Source: Xiphophorus maculatus (Eukaryota > Chordata > Actinopteri > Cyprinodontiformes > Poeciliidae). Taken from it: a stretch of DNA of 64,000 nucleotides. The notes beneath the pieces were generated by a model. That model saw only the letters and a list, made by a program, of their open reading frames with translations. It was not told the origin of the DNA and searched no databases. Made by a program: the position numbers and the translations under genes. The stretch is from contig NC_036461.1 of NCBI RefSeq assembly GCF_002775205.1, positions 6,547,015 to 6,611,014 of the forward strand, given 5' to 3'. This document shows, one piece after another, positions 1 to 10,795 of the stretch; within the stretch, counting starts at the first letter, position 1, and every line of letters begins with the position of its first letter.

Positions 1-1582
1 TTCAGTTCATTGAGGCAGTGAAAGAGAGTGATGCTTTTTTCTGCAGGCAAATTATCGTTGAGTTTCTTCTTAATGAACTGGATTGTTTCCTGGTTAGTCT
101 GTGAGTTACTTCCTGTTTGTGTCACCAGCCCTTCCAGAAGTCTCTCATTTGTCGGCACTGAAAGACCCAAGAGGAAGCGGAGGAACAAGTCCAGATGTCC
201 ATTTGTATCTGTCATGGTCTTATTAATGGCACTCTGATGGAGATGTGTTAGTTTTGGTTTGGTATAAAATATAGAAATCTTGGAAGATACTTGTTTTTGT
301 TCCATCACATTATGACCATCTTTGATGAAGGTCAGATGGACATAGAGAGCTGCTAGAAACTCTTGAACACTCAGATGGATAAAGCAAAAAAACTTGTCCT
401 GGCACAGACCTCTCTCCCCTTCAAAGAGCTCTGTGAAGACTCCTGAGTACACTGAGGCTGCTCTGACATCAATGCCACATGCTGTAAGGTCTTCTTTATA
501 AAAGATCAGGTTTCCTTTCAGCAGCTGCTCAAAAGCCATTTTCCCCAGAGACTCAATCATCATCCTGCTCTCTGTGCTCCAAGGTGAATCAGTTTCTTTC
601 CGTTTGTCATACTTTGCTGTCTTCACTTTGGCATGAACGATCAGGTAGTGGATGTACATCTCAGTGAGGCTGCTTGGCAGCTCTTCTTCCTCTTTGGTCT
701 TCAACACTTTTTCTAGAACTGTAGCAGTGATCCAGCAGAAGACTGGGATGTGGCACATGATATGGAGGGTCCGTGATGCCTCAATGTGGGTGATGACCCT
801 GATTGCCTTCTCATCTCTGAACCTCTTCTTGAAATACTTCTTCTTCTGTGGATCAGTAAATCCTCTGACCTCTGTTACCATGCCAACGCACTCAGGAGGG
901 ATCTGACTGGCTGCTGCAGGTCTTGTAGTTATCCACAGGCGGGCTGAAGGAAGCAGTTTCCCTCTGATAAGGTTTGTCAGCAGAACATCCACTGAGGCAG
1001 ACTGTGTAACATCAGTCAGGATCTCATTGCTGTGGAAGTCCAGAGAAAGTCGACTCTCATCCAGGCCATCAAGGATGAACAGAACCTGGAACTGTTCAAA
1101 CTGGCTGATCTGTTTAGTTTCAGCAAAGAAGTGATGAACAAGTTCCACCAAACTGAACTTTTTGTCCTTCAGCACATTCAACTCTCTGAATGTGAAAGCA
1201 AACATAAACTGGACATTCTGGTTTTTTTTATCTTCAGCCCAGTCGAGCGCAAACTTCTGTGTTAGGACTGTTTTCCCAATGCCAGCCACTCCCTGTGTCA
1301 TCACTGTTCTGATTGGTTCAGCTCTTCCATGCAGAGGCTTAAAGATATTTTCTTGTCTGATTGTTGTTTCTGGTCTCTGTGGCTTCCTGGATACTGTTTC
1401 AATCTGTCTGACCTCATGTTCTTGATTGATCTCTCCAGTTCCTCCCTCTATGATGTAGAGCTCCGTGTAGATCTGATTCAGAAGAGTTGGGTTTCCTGCT
1501 TTAGGAATTCCCTCAAACACACACTGGAACTTCTTCTTCAGAGACGATTTCAGCTGACGTTGGCAAACTGCAGCATAAAGTT
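1..1582 (-). CDS. Gene A FISNA-NACHT exon (partial)
   Basis: The acceptor AG is at 1584-1583 and the exon begins at 1582 in phase 1, as in genes B and C. The FISNA segment ([14 protein letters not shown]) is followed by the NACHT Walker A at about 1278-1302 and the Walker B motif at about 1055-1080. The visible frame is open to the window edge. It aligns base for base with 28871-30452, with no net length change. A small compensated length difference near 800-815 swaps a few residues without breaking the frame. The exon end and everything downstream are outside the window. Confidence 0.93.
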
Positions 1583-4500
1583 CTAAGTAAACACAAAAAT
1601 AAATATTTTATTAAAATTCTGTATGTTTTCAAATAATGCATATACAGTCTTTGTTGCCACACCTCTTGTGTCTTTAATAAAATATTGCATGTTAATGTCT
1701 AAAGTGCTTGTTGAATAAAATAAAAATGAATATCCTTTCTTGTTTCTTGAAGATGTTACACCTTTTATACAAAACATTTTTGTCTGCATTTCTGATTATG
1801 CACATATAACAGGTGAAACAGCTTTAGGAAACAAGAAAAAAATTCCTGCCGATTTATCTTCTAATATTTAGAGTTAGTATGCACATTAGAATCGACACCA
1901 ACATCTTCAGCATGTGTAATATTTGTAGAACTTCTCTTACTGTTCTGCAGACGATTTGCCAGATCCTTTTTCTTCATTTTCTTCAGAAAGTTCAGTGCGA
2001 TCTTTAAAAGTGCCTCCTTGTTGCTCCTGATCATCTCTTCATCCTCATCTTCTGACACCTCCTCATACTTCCACTGACTATCTAAACATTCTGTGTTGTT
2101 TGGATCCAGGATATCCTGGATTTTCTTTAGCTCGTTATTCATATAAGTTCCAATGTTTTCCTTCAGCAGCTGGAACAAATTAATAAATTAATGAATTATC
2201 AGACTAAAATTGTGGTGCCAAATTTAAGACTTTAGAAAGATTGATAAAACAGTGGTATCATGTCTGAACAGGACTAATATAAAGTAGTTGTTGTAGATGT
2301 ACAGACCTTAAATGTAAATTCCAGTTCTCCAGTGTGCTGTTCAGACTGGCCACTGGGAACCTCTGAGTTCTGCTCGTCCCATCTGTGCAGAAATTATGAA
2401 GAATTAACTCACATTGTCTGGCCACAAAAAACAATAACAATGTAAAGTTTCATAAGTTAATGTCTGTGTTTGAATTTCCAGATGAAAATATGAGAGCAGG
2501 AGATTAACTTTCAGAACACCATCAGTTGTACTGAAACTCTGAAAGGTTCAGTTTTCATACTTGTATCACAATGTTGTCAATCCCATTTCTGCCTTCTAAT
2601 GTCATTGGAAAATGTGCAGCATTGTGCTCAGAAATGAATTATGAACCTATACCTTCCTGTACAGATAAAAAGCAGTGTATTATAAGCCTGGCAGGCCACC
2701 AGGCTTTACTTGTGTCACTGCCAGTCTAAACATTGCTTATTTATTTAAGTTTTTTAATGCTTGCATTTTTTAAGATTTGATAGTTGGTGTTCAAATATTA
2801 ATCTTCTAATCTTTCAATAACACATCATTATCAAGTGATACTTTAAAATTCCCCGTCATTTTAAACATTTTTCAACTCAAAAACATGACGGGCAGCTAGA
2901 TGAATGACTGCCAAGCGCCACAGCCACCAGGCTTAAGAAGTTTTCTGGAGGAAACCCTGGAAAGGTTGTTTATAGATTCAAGATGACCTTCAGGTGAAAT
3001 TGCATGAAGTTTAACAAATCGATAGATTTGACAATGTCAGAGTTAGCCTTCCTACAAAAATAAGAATTTACTGATGTAAGTTGATGCTTTGTCTCAAAAG
3101 GAGCGTAATGTTCTTTCTAATGGGTTTTTCCTCTGTTTTTTTTTTCCAAATCTAATCATTGATCACTCCTGATCAAAGTGGTTGGTTGATTGTGTTGCCT
3201 TAGAGAACTACAGGAACAATAAATGACTGAAAAGAATAGTTCTTTAGGGTCACAAATTACTTTGATGCCCAAGATCAACCAGGTCAAAAATGTTAAACCT
3301 AAACATCATAAACAACCTTCATCGCTTCTGAGGGACATAAAACTGGGCTCCTGATACATCCTGGTAATACAAAACGTTTTTGGAACAGATTATATTAATG
3401 TTTAAGAATTTAAAAAGAAAAAAGCAATGAAGTTAAGTTGCATCTGAAAAATCTAGCTGTAAAATCACTTCATAGCGATAAAAAAGTATATTTATACATT
3501 CTGGTTCATAACTAAGAATGTTTTAGTCCTTGTCGGATTCTCAATTTTGTTTAAAATAAATAATAAATATCAGTGACAGCCAGAGTCTCCAGAAAATAGG
3601 AATCCCTGTACTTTCACATAAATATTCCAAAACATTGTAAACATCATTAATCCTCCATGCTGTTTATTATATATGATACTAAATCGAACAAAGCAGTTTA
3701 GAATAGATCTCTGCATCGCTGACTATTTTCTGTTTCAATGAAATTGTTTATTTCCTTGTAAAAGGTTCTGTAAAATGTTTAGGTAAAGCTTTTAGAAACA
3801 GCTCACCTCTTGGAACGTGACGGTTAGTTGGATAAAAAGTCACATGGACTCACAGTCAGTAAAAATGTTTTTGCATTCATACTTAAATATGCTTCAAATA
3901 TTTTGCTATTCAGTTTATATCAGTTCAGATTAATTGTGTAGTGGCAATACCCTCTTGACCCTCCTGTTATGTTCGTTTCTAGGGTACAGCAAAAACGTTC
4001 GTGGGTCAATTTGACCCGGGGAGTGTTTAATCATGCTATAGTGTCAACAACCAAAAAATTCCTCCAAAACATTTTTGTATCTAATTATTAACTCCAATAC
4101 TAACCATTTCAATCAATATTTGCGCAATGACGTCTTTTTATTTCTCAGAAATTAAGGATCAATGACAGCAACCTACTCATTTACTCATTTGGACATTAAA
4201 AATGTAAATTCCATTTTTTGTCTAGGTTTTTTTCAGTGGACATTAAAAATGTAAATTCCATTTTTTGTCTAGGTTTTTTTCAGTGGACATTAAAAATGTA
4301 AATTCCATTTTTAATGTCCACTGAAAAAAACCTAGACAAAAAAAAACTATTATTTCCTTGAAATTGATCTTTGGTAATTTTTTTATATTACCCTTTTTTT
4401 TTTCAATGGGTGAACTTTTTAATTGAATTTGAGACACACATACTGTTCAGGGTCAAATTGACCCGCTGATTAAAATCAAGATAAATGAGTTACTCAGAGA

Positions 4501-7500
4501 GTATTTATGTTTTCCTCCACATGTGCTGAGTGTCATTCAGTGTGGGTGGAGTTTGTCCATGGGAACAGAAAAGGTTTCCGTCAAAAGTTGTGTAAACACC
4601 TGCTTTCTCGCAGTTTCCTAGTGAAGTAAAGAGAGTAGTGAGAAAGTGGGCTTGTGTGTGTCGGCGTGTGCATGTATGTGTGTGGTGTGTTGTGTTTGTG
4701 TGTGTGTGGTGAAACATGGTTCATAGCTGCAAGGAAACATATAGAAATGGACATTTTTAAATCTTTTTTTGCACTTTAACCTGACTGCCGGGTCAAATTG
4801 ACCCAAACAGTATCTATGTACAAAGTAGACCTAGGGGTTGGTACAAATGTGTAAAATTAATACATTTTCAATTTAGATGTAGAGTGCACCTATTAAGACA
4901 AATAGAAAAACTTTCATGCAAAAAAAATACTTCCAACTATTTTAAAAACAATTTTAAACTTTAAAACAGGTCAATTTGACCAGGAACATAACAGGAGGGT
5001 TAAGTATTCATCCATTTCAGTCCAAACTATACTAAAATCAGTAAAACTCATTCTAATACAAACCAATCTTACAGTCACATCAGATGAAAGTCAGCTGAAG
5101 TTTTCATATAATGAAGTTAAATGCAATTGATCATTAAACATCAGTTAATAATTTCATAAAGTAAACAGGCCGATTTGATTATGTTACACATCCTATGAGG
5201 AGACAGTGGACAGACAAATGCACTGAACTGTAGAATCATTAAAGATTTCAGAGACAAAATAAATATTAGTAAAATAAGTTTTATGTAAGATGGTTTAAAA
5301 GCAGAATAATTGGCAAATTGTCAGATAAAATATTTTGAAAGTGTCAAAAATTTATAAGATCAATCAATCAGCCCATACATATGCATGTTAATTATATTTT
5401 ACACAATCACAATCAGCTCACCTGTCTGAGGATGAAGGTTCATCTAAGCTAACATTAGGAGGCCTGTCTTTGGACAAAGTACTGCAGAAGGGGACATCAG
5501 GTTCTGACTGCGGATGAGTCCTGAATGAAAAACAAATGTTGAATGAGATTCTATAAGTATTGGATAATCAATATTGAAATGTAGAATTTAAATGTAACCC
5601 CTCAGGTTATATATATATCACTCTTTTCTCCCACACTCCTTAAACATTTTTTTAAATACAATGCATTGTAGCTCTTTTCACCTTAAACAGTAATAATCAC
5701 GTTTTCTTAACTTGGTTAATGTTTTACACTTACATATTGGAGGTTTTACACCCTGTAAAAGTCCATAACAATATAGTACACACAGGTATTTTCTGTTGAC
5801 TTAAAACACACAGTAAATGTAGCGTTTTGTTAATAACTGTTATTTACTACCGCCAGTAAATGCATCAATTTTACTTGTCTCTACCTTACTGGTCAGTGAA
5901 GGGCAAAATCAAGTTTGAGCAATTTGATTGGTTGTGATGGACTGGGTTGAGAATGATACTGGAGGTGTAAGTGCCCGCTGCTACTCACAATCAGTCGCCG
6001 GCGTCCGTTCATGGATGAGGTTGTACCTGTGCCGCTGTGAACTATTATATATATTTTTTTATTGCTAACCTGTTGGAGCTACAAACTTTTCCTGAACGTT
6101 TTGCTTGGTTTTTCGAGCCACAGATCCGAACCACGCTCGTGAGCCGGAACGGACGGTGGGACCGAAGTTGGAGCGGTTTTATTGCCGTTCGTTTAAAACT
6201 GGTAATCCATGGTGGGGTGAGTAACCCATTCCTCGTGGTTGTTCTGGGAGCCGCCATCATTGGAACTGCTATTCCGAGGACGAATGCTAACTGAGTCTCC
6301 TCAGGCCTGCAACGTTGGAAAAGCTAACGGACTGCTTTACTAACTCAAGAAACTGAATAGTGTGGTTGATGCCAACAGTATTTGTATTTCATACATTCCG
6401 CTTTATTGTTTTTGTTTATTGAATACCACTTGTTTAAAGGGGTTGTTTTGAACAGTTCTAGTTCTGAGACAGCACAGTTGCACTAAGTGTGCTTAAAATC
6501 TTATTACTAATCTATTGGGGTTGTAATATTGAGTGTAGCACTTCCTGCGATTAATATCTAATTAATGGGTGGGATACCTTCTGTGCTATTGTTCCATGGT
6601 GCTGAAAGTTATCTGTGCTCTGTTAATGTGCATTGCTCTTGGTTTATTACTGACCAGTACGGTTTATTAAACTGGTACATATTCAACTTTACCATCTTCC
6701 TTCCTTATTTTAGTATAATGCAGTCACAGTCGCACTGCATTTAGATCTTACTTGTAGCTATCTTAGTCTTGCTCTTGTGCTCAGTTACGCACTCTATTCA
6801 CTACATATATTGTTGCCAATTAACACATTATTTTCTCATTGTGAGGTAGATGATAGAGTGTAGGTCAGAGAATCTGGGAGCTGTTCATAGGGGAAAACTA
6901 GAACAGTGGTTACATAAAGATAAAACTAGAGGTGCAGTACCCCAGATTTTGAAGAATATCTGACTCTGATATATATATCACTGGTATAAATAAATCTTGC
7001 CTTTATTATTTAAAGAGAGCTCAGATTACTTTATGAGGCCCAAGATCAACCAGATCAGAAATGTAAAACTTGATGTTGCAGGATTCGTAAAAACGCTTCA
7101 TTTTTTACACTTTTACTGTTTGTAGAAAGTTAACAAAATACAGTTTCACATAAGAACACAGAGAAGTTTTTTAAAAGAGTCAGCTCATGTGAAAAAACTT
7201 GCTAGCAAGAAATTACCCGCTAAATCAGCGTAGATCAACAAATTAGAGACAGCTCACCTCTCAGGTGGAGACGGAATCTCCGAGCTAAAGTTAGGACTCC
7301 TGTCCTTGGTAACATCACTTCTGATGGACATACAGCTGGGATCCTGATCCATCCTGATAAAAGAAAAGTTGTTGAAAAATGAAACAGGCTGATTGTATTG
7401 TGTTAAACGTCCTATGAGGAGACAGTGGACAGGCGATTGCATTGAACTGTTGACTCATTAAAGATTTCAGACAAAATAAATATTATATTAAAGTTTTATG

Positions 7501-8458
7501 CACCATTGTTAAAAAACAGAATAATTGTCAAATTGTTAGTTAAAACTCTTCTGAAAGTGTCAAAAATTCATCAAAGCAATAAATCAATCAGCCCATATAG
7601 ATGCATGTTAATTAAATTTTACACAGTCACAATCAGCTCACCTGTCTGAGGATGAAGTTTGTTCTGATTTGTCTTTGGACAAATCACTGCTGAATCCAGT
7701 GATGTCTCCCTTTGATGGGTTCAGTGATGATGTGGGGGAGTCATCATTGTGTTTAGCTTTTGACCGCCGACGAGACCTGAATAAAAAATAAGTGTTGAAT
7801 GAGATTCTATAAATATGGGATATTCCATCTTTCCAAATTTAGAATTTCCTGATAAAACTGATGCAGTAACCCAAATTTTGACGCAACAGAATATCTGACT
7901 CTAAAATATACTTTACTGGTAAAAACAAAACAAAAAACCCCATCTTGCCTGCATTCAAAAATGATTTCAGTATTTAAAGAGAGCTCTTTTGATTTCTGGT
8001 TTTGGTTCTGGTCTTTTGGGTCTCCAAGTTACTTCCTGTTAGACAACATTCTTCCACCTTTGTCTTCCTTACTGGACTAATAAATCTTTATTTTGTTAAC
8101 TCAAACTAGAGACGTTGTTATCACTACTTTATTCTGGGCCATGTTGTAGTTCATTGAAACACATTAATGGTTTCAGACATGGAAATGAATATCACAGTCA
8201 TCAGTTGAACACATTTAAAAATGAAAAATATGTCTTACAATTTTAATTGTATTATAAAATTAGAACACATCTGTGACCTGTTTGTTAAATAAAGATGTAA
8301 AAATGTGTTAAATACTGGGAATTTATTGTTTTGTCATATTTGTTTATATGAATTGTGTATGAAATAAAAGCTGTGAGAAGCCAGAGATGATCATCTGACC
8401 TTTTGCTAGTTTTCTGATCCATGATGTTGAATTTCCATCCACATCAGCTCACAGTTTC
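1..8458 (-). CDS. Gene A: NLRC3-like (fish NLR-C) receptor, 3' part beyond the left edge
   Basis: Cytosolic NACHT receptor of the expanded fish NLR-C group, expected to act in innate immune signalling; the ligand is unknown. Inferred coding exons, in minus-strand order, are 8422-8400 (start), 7776-7642, 7353-7258, 5520-5422, 2382-2307, 2169-1941 and 1582 to beyond base 1. The first 746 codons read through in frame with no stop, which I checked codon by codon for the visible NACHT exon. Order: a start peptide (MDQKTSKR), three N-terminal repeat exons, a linker, an acidic helical exon, FISNA, then NACHT with Walker A GVAGIGKT and Walker B LDGLDE. LRRs and any B30.2 domain would lie off the left edge. 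It is a close duplicate of gene B (28871-36900), introns included, but has two more repeat exons. Four candidate non-coding first exons lie upstream in a tandem array. That it is intact is inferred from the visible part only. Confidence 0.88.
1941..2169 (-). CDS. Gene A acidic helical exon before NACHT
   Basis: A 229 nt exon with acceptor AG at 2171-2170 and donor GTAAGAG from 1940. It encodes about 76 residues starting [18 protein letters not shown], with an acidic loop (SEDEDEEM) between two predicted helices. Genes B (30814-31042) and C (50517-50745) have an exon of exactly the same length and phase. In fish NLR-C proteins this segment precedes FISNA; whether it is a divergent death-fold domain is not settled by the sequence. 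Confidence 0.85.
2307..2382 (-). CDS. Gene A linker exon
   Basis: A 76 nt exon with acceptor CACAG before 2382 and donor GTCTGT from 2306. It encodes a polar peptide ([18 protein letters not shown]...), which matches the conserved SEVPSGQS linker of fish NLR-C proteins. It enters in phase 2 and leaves in phase 0. The same exon is at 31180-31255 in gene B. Confidence 0.8.
3313..3358 (-). pseudogene. Relic of an N-terminal repeat exon (gene A intron)
   Basis: After an acceptor-like CCAG, the minus strand reads [17 protein letters not shown] and then a stop. The front half resembles the intact repeat exon at 7258-7353 (MDQDPSCMSIRSD), but there is no donor before the stop. The same relic is in gene B near 32200-32240. 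A separate donor-like tail (CCAAGAG|GTGAGCTG) is at about 3805-3830. Most likely a dead copy of the repeat exon. Confidence 0.55.
4190..4345. repeat. Direct plus inverted 47-bp repeat inside the piggyBac-like element
   Basis: A unit of about 47 bp beginning GGACATTAAAAATGTAAATT is repeated directly about two and a half times. It then runs into its own reverse complement, giving a long potential hairpin centred near 4308. Confidence 0.8.
4650..4712. repeat. (TG)n-rich microsatellite
   Basis: An imperfect run of TG dinucleotides with interspersed C and A, inside the piggyBac-like element. Confidence 0.85.
5422..5520 (-). CDS. Gene A N-terminal repeat exon 3
   Basis: A 99 nt exon with acceptor TTCAG before 5520 and donor GTGAGCTG from 5421. 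It reads THPQSEPDVPFCSTLSKDRP...LDEPSSSDR. It starts and ends in phase 2 (AG|G), so its loss or gain keeps the frame. It shares the SKDR and SSSDR motifs with the exons at 7258 and 7642. Confidence 0.78.
5603..6945. mobile_element. Unclassified insertion in a gene A intron
   Basis: The intron sequence to the left of about 5600 and to the right of about 6945 would join into one copy of the sequence seen uninterrupted at 7790-7920. About 1.34 kb therefore appears to be inserted. The interior has a GC-richer core (5950-6300) and AATAAA-like signals, but no recognisable protein. Near-matching GTAACCCC and GTACCCC at the edges could be target duplications. I could not assign a class. Confidence 0.45.
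7258..7353 (-). CDS. Gene A N-terminal repeat exon 2
   Basis: A 96 nt exon with acceptor ATCAG before 7353 and donor GTGAGCTG from 7257, phase 2-2. It reads MDQDPSCMSIRSDVTKDR..., the PSCxSxxSD signature of the repeated N-terminal exon of fish NLR-C proteins. The internal Met is not expected to be a start, because the exon is entered in phase 2. Confidence 0.82.
7642..7776 (-). CDS. Gene A N-terminal repeat exon 1
   Basis: A 135 nt exon with acceptor TTCAG before 7776 and donor GTGAGCTG from 7641, phase 2-2. It reads [20 protein letters not shown] and ends SKDKSEQTSSSDR. It is basic at the front and polar or acidic behind. The gene B copy of this exon is split by a transposon at the NDD position. 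Confidence 0.8.
8400..8458 (-). CDS. Gene A start exon
   Basis: The acceptor AG is at 8460-8459, followed by 36 nt of 5'UTR, then ATG at 8422 and MDQKTSKR up to donor GTCAGATG from 8399. I chose this start because gene B has the same exon (ATG at 35780, MDQKKNKR) and gene C starts [10 protein letters not shown], the usual opening of fish NLR-C proteins. It ends in phase 2, matching the repeat exons. Confidence 0.8.
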
Positions 8459-8608
8459 CTTTTTAACATGCAAGGGAAACACAAATCAGTTTTTCACACG
8501 GTGGCTATGATCATTCTTTGGGTCAGATTTGCTGAAAAAAGTCAGTGTCAGCTGAATTAAGTCAGACAAGAGTTAGGTAGAGGAGACTGCTGTACTTCAA
8601 CTATCAGC

Positions 8609-8622
8609 CCACTAGATGGCGC
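8609..8622 (+). promoter_or_regulatory. CTCF-like motif
   Basis: CCACTAGATGGCGC fits the vertebrate CTCF core consensus CCASYAGRKGGCRS at every position. The same sequence is at 35967-35980 in the gene B unit. The equivalent spot in the tandem units reads CCACTAGATGGAGTC, which breaks the core. Confidence 0.45.
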
Positions 8623-10682
8623 CATTGAGCTGCAGCCTGCATTGGCAAACTGTGATACCTACTCCACAATAACTCAGTTCAACATCTGAAAGCTCTTTAT
8701 CCATGTTCACAGTATCAAACTCAAAATTACTCATTAGATTTTGGATGACTTTATTGATCAACATCACCAGAAAATATGGCAGTAAAGTGTGTTTACCACC
8801 AAAGCATCATCCACACACATTTGTCAGACCTTTACTTGATTTTAGACGCTTTGTAAAACTTCATGAATAAATTCATCACAGCTTAAAATCTGTATATTAA
8901 AATCTGTATATATAATCTGTAGTTAGTTCCTGGTTATAACATAAATCATAGTTAGAGAGTTAACTCCAACAAGGAAACATTTCAGGTGAAAATTTGTTCC
9001 TCCTGTTCTGTAGCTGATGCGGTTCTGCAGCATTCTGTTCTCAACGGTTGTTTCCAGGAATCTGTTTTCATTGTTTATCTCAGAGTCATTAACTAAAATG
9101 ATGTTCTATTTTTATATAATACTATCAAACTTTCAGCATATGCAGTATATTTTTAAGAAACCATGTAATAAACCTATAAAACATCTATTTTATACTCCGT
9201 CAAAGTGCAAATAGAATCAAACTAATTTCAACAGAGTCAGCAGGAAGTTTTTGTTTCTGAGTTTTATGGGAAACCAAAGGTTGAGTTCAAGATATTAGAA
9301 ACATTAATCAGTTTTATAACAAAAAATACAATTTGTTAAGTTATTCCATAGTTTAGTCAACCTCTGTATTCCTCTAAAGAATTAAAAAAAAAACAATACA
9401 TTATGTTAAAATAAAACAAAAGTGAGAGAGCAGGCTCAGACGGTCTGTCAGACTGATGTCTTGACAGACCTTTGTGGTGTCCACATGATGTCTTTCATTT
9501 CTAATGTCCATGTACCAGCTATTCACAGGGAAACATTTTCCGTTCATGTTAGATAACAGGAAGAAAGCAAACAGCTAGTACGTTGTTTCAAGAACATCAA
9601 GCGTAGTGAAAGAATGCCAGTTCAAATGAAGAGACTGCTGTACTTCAACTACCAGTCCACTAGATGGAGTCATGGAGCTGCAGCCTCCATGGTCAAACTA
9701 TAACACCTACTCCACAGTAACAGTTCAACATCAAGAAAAAAAATCATCCATATTCAAAGTTTTGTTATGCATTTAATATAATATTGCATAATTATATTAA
9801 TTCAGAGAACTGATTTACTCTAAATTAAATCAGTTCTGTCTTCAGGTCAGACTAAATGTTGTTTCAAATGTATCTGCCACCCGAAATCCAGGAACATTAA
9901 ACTAATTAATGGCTCAACATCACCAGAAAATACAACAGTATATGGTCACTTACAGAGTCAGTTTTTACCACCAAAGCATCATCCAGACACATTTGTCAGA
10001 CATTTACTTGACACTTTGTAAAACTTCATGAAAAATTCATCACATCCAACAATCTCTGTAGTCAGTTCCTGGTTATAAAATTGCTTCCTGGTGCTTTGAT
10101 CACAACTTGAAGCTCTTTGTGCATCATAATTCTTGTGGTTAGAGAGTTAGTGCCAACAAGGAAACATTTCAGTTGAAAACTTGTTCCTTCTTTCTGTAGT
10201 TGTTGCAGGTTCTGCAGCATTCTGTTCTCAACGGTTGTTTCCAGGACTCTGTTTTCATTGTTTATCTCAGAGCCATTAACTAAAATGATGTTCTATTTTT
10301 ATATAAAACTATCATTAACTTTTAGCATATCCAGTAAGAGACCATGTAATAGACCTCTAAAACATCTATTTTATACTCCACTAAGGTGTAACTTAAGTAG
10401 AATCAAACCCATTTCAACAGAGTCAACAGGAAGTTTCTGTTTCTGAATTTTATGGTGAAACGAAGTTCAAGATATTAGAAATATTATTCAGTTTCATGAA
10501 GAAAAAATATACCCACAATTATTTAAGTCCGTCTATATTCTAGTAATCCTCCGTATTCCTCTTCAGAATAAAAAAGCAATATTAACTGTTAAAATAATAA
10601 GAAAGTGTTTTCTCCTTGAATGAGAAAACAGAATAATGAAGGAGTTTAAGATAAAGTACAACCTAAAATCAAGCAAACTTAC

Positions 10683-10795
10683 AGTTTGTTCCAACAGTCT
10701 TGTGTTGGAGAAGACGATATTTTCCACTTGAGGTGTGAGGCAAACAGATTGTGACACGATGAGCTGCTACAGGAATTCGTTTGTCACCAGTGAAG
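10683..10795 (-). promoter_or_regulatory. Gene A candidate 5'UTR exon and promoter, copy 1
   Basis: A non-coding exon candidate ending ...GGAACAAACT|GTAAGT at 10683. A near-identical sequence and donor occur in each tandem unit and upstream of gene C. The 5' boundary is not defined and I see no TATA box. It would splice to the acceptor at 8458. Confidence 0.5.

Larger units (their letters stand above)
3959..4999. mobile_element. piggyBac-like non-autonomous element in a gene A intron
   Basis: The ends are inverted repeats starting CCCTCCTGTTATGTTC and continuing into a GGTCAATTTGACC motif. The right flank is TTAA (5000-5003) and the left is TTGA (3955-3958), as expected for a TTAA target with one later change. 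No transposase frame is visible. The gene B intron lacks it. The class is inferred from the TTAA target and CCC ends only. Confidence 0.7.

Noticed and set aside
28-1586. Plus-strand open frames across the gene A NACHT exon (also 28595-30456 and 49399-49632).
   Set aside because: Antisense shadows of the conserved NACHT coding sequence.
4505-4806. His/Thr-rich frames (4505-4717 and 4618-4806).
   Set aside because: Translation of a TG/CA microsatellite inside a transposon.
6037-6294. An 85-codon plus-strand frame with an overlapping antisense frame.
   Set aside because: Lies in an unclassified insertion. Both strands are open in a GC-richer patch, and there is no recognisable motif.
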